Made by a program: the position numbers and the translations under genes
Shown here: one piece after another, positions 21,689 through 32,996 of the stretch
Layout of the letters: each line of letters begins with the position of its first letter
How positions within the stretch are numbered: the first letter of the stretch is position 1
Notes under the pieces: model-generated
Database searches by the model: none
The model's input: only the letters and a program-made list of their open reading frames with translations
What the model was told of the DNA's origin: nothing
NCBI GenBank assembly: GCA_016630955.3
Contig: CM049991.1
Span: 868,001 to 932,000 of the forward strand
From: Didymella arachidicola
Lineage: Eukaryota > Ascomycota > Dothideomycetes > Pleosporales > Didymellaceae
Length of the DNA stretch: 64,000 nt
Direction: 5' to 3'

Positions 21689-24600
21689 ATGCTAACCCCA
21701 ACGCGCATTCTACGCGCATCCTACTCGTCCACTCTCCGTCTTCCAAAATCGCCATTCCCGCCCCGTCCTCTCCCGGAGAAGACACCGCTCTACTTGCAAC
21801 GATGCACCGATGATCTTTACGGCTGGCAGCGCGCCCGAGACGCGAAACCATTCACCTTCCACGATGGGCCTCCATACGCCAATGGCCCATTACACATTGG
21901 CCATGCCCTGAATAAAATCACAAAAGACATCATCTGTCGCTTCCACGTCTCTCAAGGCAACAAAGTGTCATATATTCCTGGCTGGGACTGCCACGGCCTG
22001 CCTATCGAGATCAAAGCCCTGCAAGCCGCGAAGAAGTCCCTTGGCGACACAGATGCAGTCGCCATCCGCTCCGCCGCGCGTGAACTTGCTGCAAATACGG
22101 TCGAAGCTCAGAAGCGCGGGTTCAAGGAATGGGGTGTTATGGGCGATTGGGACAACGCATACCAGACCATGGAGAAAGGCTTCGAGTTGAGGCAGTTGGA
22201 TATTTTCAAGCAGATGTGGGAGAAAGGGCTGATATACCGGCAATTCAAGCCCGTGTATTGGAGTCCGAGCTCAAGGACGGCGCTGGCAGAGGCTGAACTC
22301 GAGTATGATGAGGGACATAAGAGTCTGGCTGCGTTTGTGCGGTTTCCGGCAGTGGTCACAGAGGAGCTGAAGACGAAGCTGCAAGATCAGGATGTGCGCG
22401 ACGATATCAACGTGGTTGTTTGGACGACTACACCGTGGACCCTACCGGCGAATAAGGCGATTGCAGTGCATAGGGATATGGAGTACTGCGTTGTCAAGGA
22501 TGCAAAGAAAAACGACGAACTGACACTGGTCGCCGCGGCAAGAGTGGCGGAGTATGAAAATGTACTTGAGCGCAAGTTGGAGATTGTCGCGTCTGGGGTA
22601 CGAGGATCAGACATTGCTGGGAACCTCCAGTACGAGAACCCTTTCCAGAAAGCCAACGGGCTACAGCCGGTTATCCACGCGGATTTTGTGACAGATTCAT
22701 CTGGTACAGGACTGGTACACTTTGCGCCCGGTCACGGTATGGACGATTACCACGTTTGCCAGGCCATGGGCATTCCCGCATTTGCGCCAGTTGATGATGC
22801 TGGCTGCTTCACCAAGGACGCCTTCCCCGAACAGCCGGAGCTCTTTGAGGGCTTGCCTGTGACTGACGAGAAGCGGACCGGTACACGAGCTATTTGCGAC
22901 TATCTCGACGAGCAAGGGTTTCTTCGCGCAAAGCAGGACTATCGGCACAAATACCCGATCGACTGGAGGACGAAGCAGCCAGTTATCGTGAGGGCCACCG
23001 AGCAGTGGTTTGCTGATGTTGACGACCTCAAGGACGCCTCAATGAAGGCGATTGCAGATGTTAACTTCCTGCCTGAGACTGGTCGACCACGATTAGAGAG
23101 CTTCATCCAAGGTCGCACCCAGTGGTGCATCTCGCGCCAGCGAGCATGGGGTGTACCGATCCCTGCGTTGTACAAAGCACAAGGCGAGTCTCTGGATGCC
23201 ACCATGGACGCGAAGACTATTGAACATTTGATCAATACAATCAAAGAGCGTGGCATCGATGCATGGTGGACAGATGCTCCTTCAGATCCTTCATGGACGC
23301 CTCCTCACCTGGCTGGGAAAGGGACGTACGTTCGCGGTCGTGACACAATGGATGTCTGGTTCGACAGCGGCACGTCTTGGACGCTCTTACCGAAGTCTCA
23401 TGACAGTCCGGTCGCAGACGTATACCTTGAGGGTACAGACCAGCATCGTGGTTGGTTTCAGTCCTCGCTTCTGACTCACATCGCCACCCAAGACTACTCC
23501 TCTGATACCGCAAGGGCGCCTTACAAGACACTTATCACACACGGGTTCACTCTAGATTCAGAGGGTCGCAAGATGAGCAAGTCGTTAGGCAACGTCATCT
23601 CACCATCTCAGATTATGAGCGGTGAGCTTCTGCCACCGATCAAACGCAAGAAGCAGAAGGGGCAGCCTGCACCACCACCCAACGCATCGCCAACATATGA
23701 CGGCATGGGGGCTGACGCTTTGCGCCTGTGGGCTGCAAGCAGTGACTACATGCGCGATGTCACCATCGGCCAGCCTGTATTGCAGTCTGTCAATCAGGCA
23801 TTACACAAATACCGGGTGACCTTCAAGTGGCTCCTCGGCGTTCTCTCGTTGCCGTCTTGTCCGCCGGAATTTTCTTCGTTCAACTCGCTGCGTGATAAGC
23901 TTCCTACATCACCCCTTTTGTCTGATACGCTGGCTCTGCACAGACTCAGTCGGGTCTCAATGGATGTGCATACATACTATGCGCGCTACGAGTTCTTCAA
24001 GTCTCTAAACACACTCAACAGATACATTGCAACTGACCTCAGTGCGTTCTACTTTGAGACTCTCAAGGACCGCATCTACACCGGTCACACATCAGACTGC
24101 GTCACGTTGCAGTCACATCTGGGACTCATCTTCTACGAGCTCCTCCAAATTCTCGCGCCCATCACACCCTTGCTGGTCGAAGAGGTATGGGACCATGTCC
24201 CTGCTGCGCTAAGAGATGCGAGCATCCATCCTTCACGGGCTCTTTGGTCTGCACTACCGGCGACAAGCGCAGCGCAGAGCAAAGCTCTAGATAGTACCCT
24301 AGACCGACTAAACGAGATCGGCAACGCCGTCAAGGTCGCCCAAGAGCGTCTCAGGGCGCAGAAGAAGATCGGCTCCGGCCTCGAGACAGGCGTTACGCTC
24401 GTCATGTCCCCTGATGCGATATTCGAGTTCAACGCCCTCTTACAGTCTTGTCTGCCGCATGCTGAGCTTGATGTGCAGAGTCAGCTCTCGGGGTTGCTGG
24501 TCGTCAGCGACTTCGAGATGAGCGCTGCGCGGCCGGAGACGGCGGATGCATGGGCGTGGTCCGAGTCTGAGACTATTGCGACGATGAGTGACGGGAGCTG

Positions 24601-24730
24601 CTTGGGAGCTGCTAAGGTGCTTGTGCATCCCCCGAGATTTGAGAAGTGTCCAAGGTGCTGGCGCTTTGCTAAGACGGCTGAAGAGGGGCTATGCCAGAGG
24701 TGTGATGATGTGGTTAACGAGGCTGTGTAA
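21689..24730 (+). CDS. ISM1: Mitochondrial isoleucyl-tRNA synthetase
   Basis: Class I aminoacyl-tRNA synthetase of about 1013 residues in one exon. The HIGH motif is PLHIGHALNK (about residue 66) and the KMSKS loop is GRKMSKSLGN (about 627). The CP1 editing domain lies between them, with GWDCHGLPIE before it and VWTTTPWTLPANKA at its start. A C-terminal zinc-like site CPRCWRF...CQRC closes the protein, as in bacterial-type IleRS. The bacterial-like layout and an N-terminus rich in Arg, Ser and Pro without acidic residues (RILRASYSSTLRLPK) indicate the mitochondrial enzyme, which charges mitochondrial tRNA-Ile. In-frame ATGs also occur at 21497 and 21584; I prefer 21689 because only there does the protein begin with a presequence-like segment. 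Residues 650-665 include a small Lys/Pro-rich insert after KMSKS. Confidence 0.93.
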   Translation: MLTPTRILRASYSSTLRLPKSPFPPRPLPEKTPLYLQRCTDDLYGWQRARDAKPFTFHDGPPYANGPLHIGHALNKITKDIICRFHVSQGNKVSYIPGWDCHGLPIEIKALQAAKKSLGDTDAVAIRSAARELAANTVEAQKRGFKEWGVMGDWDNAYQTMEKGFELRQLDIFKQMWEKGLIYRQFKPVYWSPSSRTALAEAELEYDEGHKSLAAFVRFPAVVTEELKTKLQDQDVRDDINVVVWTTTPWTLPANKAIAVHRDMEYCVVKDAKKNDELTLVAAARVAEYENVLERKLEIVASGVRGSDIAGNLQYENPFQKANGLQPVIHADFVTDSSGTGLVHFAPGHGMDDYHVCQAMGIPAFAPVDDAGCFTKDAFPEQPELFEGLPVTDEKRTGTRAICDYLDEQGFLRAKQDYRHKYPIDWRTKQPVIVRATEQWFADVDDLKDASMKAIADVNFLPETGRPRLESFIQGRTQWCISRQRAWGVPIPALYKAQGESLDATMDAKTIEHLINTIKERGIDAWWTDAPSDPSWTPPHLAGKGTYVRGRDTMDVWFDSGTSWTLLPKSHDSPVADVYLEGTDQHRGWFQSSLLTHIATQDYSSDTARAPYKTLITHGFTLDSEGRKMSKSLGNVISPSQIMSGELLPPIKRKKQKGQPAPPPNASPTYDGMGADALRLWAASSDYMRDVTIGQPVLQSVNQALHKYRVTFKWLLGVLSLPSCPPEFSSFNSLRDKLPTSPLLSDTLALHRLSRVSMDVHTYYARYEFFKSLNTLNRYIATDLSAFYFETLKDRIYTGHTSDCVTLQSHLGLIFYELLQILAPITPLLVEEVWDHVPAALRDASIHPSRALWSALPATSAAQSKALDSTLDRLNEIGNAVKVAQERLRAQKKIGSGLETGVTLVMSPDAIFEFNALLQSCLPHAELDVQSQLSGLLVVSDFEMSAARPETADAWAWSESETIATMSDGSCLGAAKVLVHPPRFEKCPRCWRFAKTAEEGLCQRCDDVVNEAV

Positions 24731-25556
24731 GAGTATGTACCACCTGTGTATCGCTATTTGCACAATGGAGGAAGAATCTAAGACTGAATATGGCCTGAAT
24801 TGCCTGCAGCATGTGCATTACCTGCCTCATCGCTTCTTCCTCCTTCTGAGCGGTCCGTCACGTGCTTCTAGTGTGACCCTGGGCCCGTATTACGTACATC
24901 TCTACGGCCTTCCTCCATCCCTCAACCAACAACATGAGGCCGTCTGTGCGGGCAGATGAACAACACCAGTCTCTCTGCTGATCGAGTCGCAGGACTTGGA
25001 GGACCGGGCATAGGATGGACCATACATCATCGGAGCGTCGTGCGCCCGGCGCAGGTTGAAGACGTTCCGAGCTCTGCTCGACGTAGACTTCTTGGAATCC
25101 CCTGTAGTGCGCAGCTGGTAAGTACACAATGTACTCATCCAGCAAGTTCATGCAAGATCATTCGGAACTCCTGGATTCGGGCAGCATATGGGCAACCCAA
25201 GCTTACAGCATCGATCTGGTCCCACCAAGAGCCGAGGGTTCTCGATTCATTGCGCACTCGAACGCTGGATAATGACTTCAATTGCTTTTGCACCTTCACA
25301 GCGGAGTTCTTCGGAGAGGGTCTACCGTTTCACCCAGCCACTGCAGCCGAACCGTCTGCGATCCTTGCGCGACCGCTTCTCTCCAAAGATGATAAAGCCG
25401 CGTTGGACGCTTTCCTCAAAAGCAGGCCCTCCCGTCCGGTCGATAGTATACAAATGTACCAGCCACTTCGGGAGTATGAAATACAGTTTCTCGAACTCTT
25501 CTCTGCTGCTCTCGTCAATCCTTTCGAAGGTCACTTGCACATAGTGAGTACCGACT
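24731..25556. other. Gene-poor flank with weak frames
   Basis: An open plus-strand frame (24956-25621) gives 221 codons, but it starts in low-quality context and overlaps protein-like sequence on the other strand. The second half (EIQFLELFSAALVNPFEGH) looks more coding than the first. I cannot recognise a family and treat it as uncertain, possibly part of the disrupted locus to its right. Confidence 0.25.
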
Positions 25557-25727
25557 TCAAGTATCCCAGGTTTCAACCAGTGTATCCTGAATATACATGG
25601 CTGGTGGTGCGAAAGACGTAGACAGGTCCCAGAAGATACCGGTCGCGCCCAGTGATGACAAGAAGAAATCACGATAGGTAGCAAACTGTTCGACGAGATT
25701 GCGCATGTTGGTATCATAACCATACAT
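25557..25727 (-). pseudogene. Protein-like fragment, minus strand
   Basis: A 56-codon frame from ATG 25727 gives a strongly protein-like sequence: MRNLVEQFATYRDFF, then LGATGIFWDLSTSFAPPAMY. It stops abruptly and has no visible splice continuation. It abuts, head to head, a protein-like plus-strand stretch starting at 25743. It may be one exon of a small gene or a fragment of a rearranged gene. Family unknown. Confidence 0.3.
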
Positions 25728-25742
25728 CCTATCTTTTGTGTC

Positions 25743-26099
25743 GATGCAGCTAAGCTGGCGGAGAATACTTGGACTAGCTACACCAAACTCGCAGACAATT
25801 CAGTGTCAAACGCGACATACTCTGCCATCAACGACTCTATCAACAACACCTTCTTCCAGACGCTCATGGCTGGCCGCGACGGCACCGGCATTGGATCACT
25901 CTCACCAGAGCATAGTGAGGTTTTCAAGCTCATTCTTGACAAAACAATCGCGACAACCGAGGGGGAGCCCTCACTACCTGGTCAGACATACAGTGCACGC
26001 CGAAAAAAAAGGGATATTTCGGTCTTGAGAGTCTGGTTGCTGAGAGGCAAGAAGGCTCGGAAGCCTGTCCTAGTCCTGGAGGACATACGCATAGCCTAG
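25743..26099 (+). pseudogene. Protein-like fragment, plus strand
   Basis: An open frame of 119 codons without an ATG at its left edge; an acceptor-like AG precedes it. The composition (AKLAENTWTSYTKLADNS, then FFQTLMAGRDGTGIGSL and SEVFKLILDKTIATTEGEP) looks truly coding. It ends in a basic run after an A-rich tract (about 26,003-26,011) that could mark a frame shift. Family unknown; probably a remnant or one exon of a gene not resolvable here. Confidence 0.3.
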
Positions 26100-26437
26100 A
26101 GAGCTGCACTGCATATGCGACGCTTCGCAGTGACGAAGAGAGGATAATCTGCGCTTTTGCCTAGAGGCACAAGGATCGGTGACAAGGTTGCGCTGTTTAA
26201 GAAGTGCTGTGCGCCGTTTCCGATAAGACATGTTCAGGAGGCAGGAGCAAACGACGAGGGGTTTGAACTTGTGGTGAGACGTACGTGCACGGTATGATGA
26301 AAGGAGAGGCAATGGATATTCATGACTTATCATTGAAGGACGTGACACCGGTATGATAGCGGAAGTAACATCGTTGTATTCTTACCAGAGTGATACTAAG
26401 AATGCCTGACATACGACCAGCCAACATTCACATAGCC

Positions 26438-26704
26438 CTAATGGTCACAGGCAACATCTACGGCGACGACGTCTAGACCGAGCTGTAGCTCCTCGAACTC
26501 ACGACAAGGAGGTGGCGTATCGTGCTGCGCAGCAGCGTATCCTGCCTCGTCTTCAATATCAGGATCCGACCTCCGATCGGCCTTGCGGACAGCAAGACAG
26601 ATGTGGATCAAGAGACAAGCAAGCGGCATGAACATAAAAATTGCGACGAGTGCATGGTTACCGCCGCGTAAGCTTGTGGTGGGGTACTTGTTGGTGGATG
26701 ACAT
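26438..26704 (-). CDS. Small hypothetical membrane protein
   Basis: 88 residues from ATG 26704. A hydrophobic segment at about residues 17-40 (ALVAIFMFMPLACLLIHICL) could be one transmembrane helix. It is followed by a basic stop-transfer stretch (RKADRR) and an acidic tail. The short N-terminus would face outside or the lumen. No family recognised. The size, the ATG and the TM-plus-basic pattern support a real small gene, but chance is not excluded. Confidence 0.35.
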   Translation of the reverse strand: MSSTNKYPTTSLRGGNHALVAIFMFMPLACLLIHICLAVRKADRRSDPDIEDEAGYAAAQHDTPPPCREFEELQLGLDVVAVDVACDH

Positions 26705-27745
26705 TGTTGGTCTAATGGAGTAAGTGGAGCAGTGTGATCAGGATTTGATAGCTCTCAAGTCAAGGTAATTTTAGGTGATATACGGGCACGGCATTTGGTC
26801 GGCATTGTTCGCAATCAAGTTTGAGGCGTTTAGGGTACTTGATGTCGGCCCCTGTGTTGTGGGCGACTAATGCTTGCCCTGTCGTGACTTCATTGCGCAG
26901 ATGATGATGAAACTACACCTCAAGATGTGAAGATCTGTGGGTAGCATTGTGAGCTCATTGTGAAGGTGACTATGTGACTAGAACTGTAGATCCGGAGTCA
27001 TGTGTGAGTTCGATAGATGCAGAACATGATATTATGAATGAACAACATAAAGTCAGACGATAAACAACATTTGAGGTCGTCCGGATCGTCTGTCTACACT
27101 ACCTATGTCATCCCGCCCCCCAAATTTGCAAACTGCGCGTGATGTATGGATGGTGGATCCACTTGGAGCCTCATAACAGGAACTACCTGATGACATGCTC
27201 ATCATGATGCACGACAGCTGATGAGGCCTTTGCCTTGTTGCTGGAAGTGGGAGCACGTGTTGTGGTTGACAGACCCTGGTGTACCTGGCGAGACTCAGGG
27301 GTCCCATTCGCAAAACATCGGCTCCACATGTGAAGTCGGCTCCACAATATAATAACACTAAAGAATGGGTGGCAATGCTTATCATAGGTAGTAAGGACTC
27401 TAAGGAGGTGCTCGTCGGTAGATTCGCTTATTTGCTTGTTTGGGCCTTTGAATGATTGGTACCATTTCAGAACGGGCTCCGCTCCAAGACTGGGTGACTT
27501 CCGCCATCTAGACGCGAGACCAATTGCTGTGGAGAGTCGGTCGAAGAATCCCTATCGACTCCACAATCGGACATTATGGGCTCATAAACTGGATCTACGA
27601 TCTGCTAGTGTTATCCCTGGTCTACATACTTGAGATGATATCTTGCGCCGGCTGTAGTGAATTCGGGTGTCGTCAAATCTTCGCTTGGCATTGACAGGCA
27701 TCGCGAAAGCAAAGGCGCCTTTTCGGAGAGATCGCACAGCGAATA
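26705..27745. other. Intergenic, nothing recognised
   Basis: About 1 kb with short frames only. No repeat shared with the rest of the window until the solo LTR at 27746. Confidence 0.4.
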
Positions 27746-27867
27746 TGTGTGCGGGCAGAGGCAAGGCGCAGAAAAGAGGGACTACGTTTTTTCCTATGTA
27801 ATGAGGGGAAGAGGGAATATACACCCTACAGATGATTATGTAACAGAGCACGTGATGCTGGCTAACA
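27746..27867 (-). repeat. Solo LTR of the Copia element family
   Basis: 122 bp that align end to end with the two LTRs of the Copia element at 57772-63126, with five single-base differences. It begins TGTGTGCGGG and ends GCTAACA on the plus strand. It is flanked by a perfect 5-bp duplication, GAATA, at 27741-27745 and 27868-27872. No internal element sequence adjoins it. This is the product of LTR-LTR recombination after an earlier insertion. The orientation is the same as that of the full element, whose coding strand is minus. Confidence 0.95.
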
Positions 27868-28785
27868 GAATACGTGTTGCCGGTGGAAGCACGCGTGCAA
27901 GCTAGCAACGTGCCGTACTGTAAGTAGTTCAAGTTGAGAATGTGTGCATACGCGCATGCTGGTCATAAATTTGTAGCTTCAATTACCAGGCCTCTAGTCC
28001 TATCTCATGGCTTCACCGCCTGTCTGCATCCGAACTGCTCCAGCTGCCTCCAATGGTCGCTACAAACAGTGTCCCGCACATGACCTCCGTTCTGCACAAA
28101 CCCTGTCTTTGTCTCGGGGTCTTCATTCAATATAATCGCCGTTTTACTTTTCACTGTTCAAGCTTATGCATACCTTAGCGTAGATCAGCTTCGACCCAGC
28201 CACAACGCCCTCACAATACTGTGGTAGACACCGGAATCTTGTGCTGCCGCTCAGGCGCTTAGCTTGCATCTGCGATGCTCCAGCGTAGACCACTGCACGG
28301 TCGGGTATTTCAGGGACTACTTTGGCGCATTAGCAGCGCAGGCGTCACAAGCTAGCGTAAGGCAAGCCACCCAGCACCTGTTCATACGAGTCGGGGTTCA
28401 AGGGCGTGCGCGAAGTGGGTGTCTGAGAGTATAGTGCGTAGCGGGGTCACGGATCCCAGGTCGTGCAAAGGCACTTTAGGGCAGAGGAAGTTTGGTCGCC
28501 CTTAGTGTCCACGTCGAGCTAGAGGCGGGTCAAACGCCGAAGCAAAAGGCCTACTTGACAAAGTTCAAGCAATTCAAATAAACTGGACGTTAGCTGTGGC
28601 TTTTACGGCTGCTGCCGTGAGCTTGCCATGGCGCATGCAGCTGAGCTGCATAGTCTTTCCTATGGCACTGGCGATGTCAAAGCTGCGGGACCAGCGGCTC
28701 CTAGTCGGTCGCTCAATTAGGTGATTACAATCGGACAGGGGCTAAGCTGGTCGTCGGACTCAGTGCATTTGGTGCAATTGTAACG
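27868..28785. other. Non-coding stretch almost free of open frames
   Basis: From about 27,930 to 29,105 no frame of 60 codons exists on either strand, although base composition is near 50 percent GC. I see no rRNA, tRNA or known ncRNA signature. It may be old decayed sequence. Confidence 0.35.
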
Positions 28786-28943
28786 TACAAGAGGGGCCCT
28801 TGAATGAATGAGAATACGAGGTGGCGCACAGACGTTTCTTGAGGTTTCTATATAGCCAGTACCTACATTAAACGGCCTTAACTAGTTGTTCTGCGATCGA
28901 CATTGGCCCTTGTTTTCTTGTCCATTCATAGGCCCCTCTTGTA
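28786..28943. mobile_element. Small TA-flanked MITE, copy A
   Basis: A 154-bp core (28788-28941) with terminal inverted repeats CAAGAGGGGCC at both ends, extended with two mismatches into TGAATG. TA dinucleotides flank it on each side, as target duplications of Tc1/mariner or pogo-type elements do. It has no coding capacity. A second copy lies at 44957-45104. The TIRs do not match those of the transposon at 33876-35739, so its driving transposase is not in the window. Confidence 0.85.
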
Positions 28944-31162
28944 GACATTGACGACAAAGCGGGGACTGTACTGGATGCATGGACTATACAGCTGCATTCG
29001 TCATGAAACGACTAGTAATGCAGTCTCGATCTGACATCTATCTTGGGTTGAACGCAGGTGCTGTCTAGATCGACAAGAGGCTCAATCGTCGTACACCGTA
29101 GATGATTAGTGGCTGGCTTGTTCGTCAAATACTCCACTGTCGGTGCTAAAAGTCTGATGATCATGGACAACCTTTTCTAGGACATGCGAACACGTAAGAA
29201 CTTGGGATCTTGTCAAGCTCAATAATTCGCTTAGATTCAATGTCCACGAGAATTTCCCCGTGGACTCGTATTGACGTTCACAAGAAACAATTTCCGTCCG
29301 CCAGGGATTCAACGGGAGCGTCCAGACAGCGACGTCGGCCCGCTCGAGAAGGCCCGGTGAGATGTCACATGGGTCTCGCAGCAGGCCTAAGGAACATGTT
29401 CCCCGGTTGGATCCCTTTCAGATGTACTATAGTAGACCCGCGTGGAGCGCGTTAGGGATTGACTTGATCAGATCCAGCTTGACACAACGGAAAGATGTAA
29501 CAGTACGAGCAAAAGGGGTGTCCCGCCGCGTGGTGGCTCATTAAGGTATTCCGAAGCCATGGAAGATCAGGCAGAGCCAATGCTTCCTCCGGTCTCGGTA
29601 TTCCCCACATAGAAGTGTGGGGGATGCTGAAAAGTTCAGAGTAGTATGTGTTGATGTCATTCACAGTGTCTGCGTGATTTTGTTCCAGTGCTGGTGACGA
29701 CCTCAACTGTACGTCCGGATTGTGCAGCGTCCTCAGAGCGTCCATAGGGAGCAGCAATGACCGCCGGACGTCGGCACCACGTGAGACAGTAACCCTCATG
29801 CCGTCCGAAATCAGCTATCCACGCATGTCAGACCGGCTCCAGCCACAGGTTTGCCAAGCACCTTGTTAAGAATTCAGAAACGCCTTGAACCATGCTTTGG
29901 TTACAGAGGATCTTCGGAATTGTGCGTCCCTCCTGCCTATTGCTGACGAAAACAATAAAGCATAGGCCACAGTGTGACAGCTCAGCAGCATCAGCTTGGA
30001 AATCCGTTACGAAGCGCTCTGGCCATTTTCGTGGGCCGTGCACAAGGGTCAAGGTCCCAGACTGTGAATGAGGTACCGTAATGCGCTTTGAGAGGGTCCA
30101 ATTGGGATTTGGACCTTGCAAACGTTGACTTCAACGTCTTCATGGGTGTGACGATCTGGCAGCATCGGTTCGAGTCGTCCGAGTCGTTCGTGATGTCAGT
30201 TGCATGCACTGGGTCATCGTTCGAGTCCAGGGTGCAGTTGTACTTTGCTGCATTCGACGACAGTACCCTTGTGATTTCGAGTCAGTCGGCAGCATTGCGG
30301 TTTCTCGGCCTTATTTGCGGCTCCCGCTGAAGACGTCAGACCATGACCTCACCCTGGTCTATCGGTGCTGATAGCCGCTTGACGCGTTTATAGCATTGAC
30401 GGGGCAATCCATGGTGGAACGGGCTTGCTTATGGGCTGTATACATGCGAAGGTTGAAATTGACGCAACGCTCCTCTGATAACCCGAGGAGTGGGGTGCAT
30501 GGCGTTCGCAGGACTGTTCACCTTATCTTACGATCGTACAATAGGCTGTGCACTTCCAGTTTGCGGCCGAGGAGTCATGCTGGAGAGTGGTTGGCTTTCA
30601 ACCAATGGAGCATAGTAGAGCAGTGCTCCAATGAGTCTCAATGCCACATGGCAAGGTCCCCGCAATGAGTCGACTTGCAGTAGAAGTGCACTGGACACTC
30701 TCTTAGCACTCTTGCGTCATTAGTTCTTGAAGTCAGTTGTTATTCAATGAGAACACGAATGCTGCTCTACCTGCGTTCAAGACCCAAACTTGGAAGACCT
30801 GTCTGTCTGGAAACATAGTCCTTCGCTGGGGCCAAGTTTCACGGTAGTAAGAAACCTCAACATGGCAGGCAGAACGTCGCCCGGCTGCTGCATCGTTGCT
30901 GCGCTGCAGGAGTTAATGTTGCGTGGGACAATTTGGTGGGGTACGTGACAGCTCGACGCGCTAAAACGCGTATCACGTGTGAAGCTTTGACAATTTGTGC
31001 AGGCGCGTCGACCTCAGTCGGTTGATTGTTTGTTGCGCACTCACCACCGTCAACGCCATCAACCCTCCACCACCATCAACGACAGTTTTTGGCAATCGAA
31101 AATATGTAAACAAAATTGCGCCTTTGTCAGAGGAAGACTTTTCCGACTTCGGGAGGCTGACA
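28944..31162. other. Gene-poor region and POB3 promoter
   Basis: Between 29,106 and 30,209 the minus strand holds several broken protein-like frames (for example around 29,452-29,799, 29,828-30,121 and 29,991-30,209), which may be exons or remnants of one unrecognised gene; no consistent splice model was found. The last 300 bp are promoter and leader of POB3. Confidence 0.3.
30966..30971. promoter_or_regulatory. Candidate MluI cell-cycle box upstream of POB3
   Basis: A palindromic ACGCGT about 190 bp before the POB3 start, followed closely by CACGTG. ACGCGT is the binding site of the fungal MBF factor (Mbp1/Res type), which drives G1/S transcription. One match could be chance; the functional role is inference. 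Confidence 0.4.
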
Positions 31163-32996
31163 ATGAGCAGGGAGGCTTTCAACGACATCTACCTCAATCT
31201 TTCTCGAAAGGCAGGCGCCACTCGATTCTCCGACTCTGGCTTTGGCTGGAAGCCCGCAAATGGCGAAACATACACATGTGATCAGTCACAGATTCTGCAG
31301 GCGCAATGGAGCCGGGCAGCGCGTGGGTATGAGATCAAGATTCTCTCGCGCAGCGACGGTGTGATCCAGCTTGACGGCTTCAAGCAAGAGGTAAGAAGGA
31401 GCTAGTGAAACACTGAGGCAGCGAAACTGAGCATATTAGGATTTCGACCGTGTAGCTAAGCTATTCAAGGTTTGGTATAGTATCAACCTTGAGAATCGAG
31501 AGCACGCTCTGCGTGGCTGGAATTGGGGCAAGGCCGAATTCGGAAAAGCTGAGCTCACCTTCAACGTCGCAAATCGCCCTGCGTTCGAAGTCCCATACAC
31601 TGAGGTATCGAACACCAACTTGGCTGGCAAAAACGAGGTTGCAGTCGATTTCTCGTTGCCTGCTGATAGCGACTCTGGCGCAAACGGCAGCCTTGGCGGC
31701 GCTCGATTTCGGGGGAAGAAGTCAGCCGGAGCACGCGATCAGCTAGTTGAGATGCGCTTTTACATACCTGGGACTACATCGAAGAAAGAGAAGAACGAGG
31801 ACGGCGAAGACATCTCTGGCGCAGAAGATGGGGAGGAGACGAATGCTGCCAACTTGTTCTACGAGACACTCATGGATAAGGCCGAGATTGGCGAGGTCGC
31901 CGGTGACACATTCGCCACATTCCTGGACATCCTCCACTTGACACCCAGAGGTCGTTTCGATATCGATATGTACGAGACTTCGTTCAGGTTGCGCGGAAAG
32001 ACATATGACTACAAGATCCAGTTCGACTCGGTCAAGAAGTTTATGGTACTACCGAAGCCCGACGACATGCACACGTTGATCACAATAGGATTGGATCCAC
32101 CTCTGAGACAAGGTCAGACACGCTACCCGTTTCTGGTCATGCAATTTAAGCGTGATGAGGAGGTCAACCTCGACCTAAACATGAAGGAGGACTTGCTGGA
32201 AGCCAAGTACAAGGACAAGCTGCAGTCGCACTACGAAGCGCCTATCGCGGTAGTGGTGGCTGATATCTTCCGAGGACTCAGTGGAAAACGTGTCACAAGA
32301 CCGTCTCGCGACTTCATCAGCCATCATGAGCAATCTGGCGTCAAATGCTCCATCAAAGCCAACGAGGGACATCTATACTGCCTGGACAAGGCCTTTATGT
32401 TCATTCCCAAGCCAGCAACATACATTGCCATGGACAACATTGCATCGGTTACAATGTCCCGTGTTGGAGGTGCCATGGCAGCGAGTCGAACATTTGATAT
32501 CACCTTCCAGATGAAAGGGGGGATGGCAGAGCACCAGTTCTCCAACATCAACCGGTAAGTCTGTGCCATAAGGTATGAAGGGAATTGCGTAACTAAGCCT
32601 TGATCACAGTGAGGAGCAACAGCCGCTTGAGAACTTCTTCCGTGCTAAAGGTATCAAGACTGTGAACGAGATGGATGATGACGTAAGTTTTTCACCTTTA
32701 TACCCACCTGACGGCACTAATGCAATCAATAGTCAGGAGCAATTCTTGCAGCCGCTCTCCAAGACGACGACCTTGCCTCCAGTGACGATGGAGGTGTCGC
32801 GAATCGCGGTAGTGCCGACGAGGACGACGAGAGCGTTGACGAGGATTTCCAGACCGAGTCTGAATCTGAGGTGGGGGAAGAATTTGACTCTGACCACGAC
32901 AGTGGATCCGGCGACAGCGATGCAGAAATGGAGGATGCCAGCGATGCAGGGAAAGATGCGGAACGACCGAAAAAGAAGCAGAAGACCTCGAACTGA
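31163..32996 (+). CDS. POB3: FACT complex subunit Pob3 (SSRP1-like)
   Basis: Four exons, 31163-31390, 31440-32554, 32610-32682 and 32733-32996, with 49-, 55- and 50-nt introns having GTAAG donors, give 559 residues. The N-terminus has the family opening (FNDIYLNLSRKAG and SGFGWKP). The PH-like SSRP1 domain follows (QLDGFKQE joined to DFDRVAKLF, then ENREHALRGWNWGKAE), then the middle domain (FLDILHLTPRGRFDIDMYE, FLVMQFKRDEEVNL). An acidic tail ends in a basic KKKQK patch. There is no HMG box, as in other fungal Pob3 proteins, where a separate HMG protein supplies it. With Spt16 it forms FACT, which loosens and rebuilds nucleosomes in transcription and replication. Intron 3 falls just before the acidic tail. 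Confidence 0.96.

Noticed and set aside
24956..25621. 221-codon plus-strand frame as a complete gene
   Set aside because: Its first half reads as low-complexity and its right end overlaps the better minus-strand fragment at 25557-25727, so I list it only as uncertain.
28786..28943. Idea that the MITE is a deletion derivative of the transposon at 33876-35739
   Set aside because: Their terminal inverted repeats (CAAGAGGGGCC against ACGTACATGTACAACG) share no meaningful similarity.
30150..30235. Possible tRNA because of GGTTCGAGTC and GTTCGAGTCC
   Set aside because: No A-box at the right distance and no acceptor stem pairing could be found around either B-box-like match.
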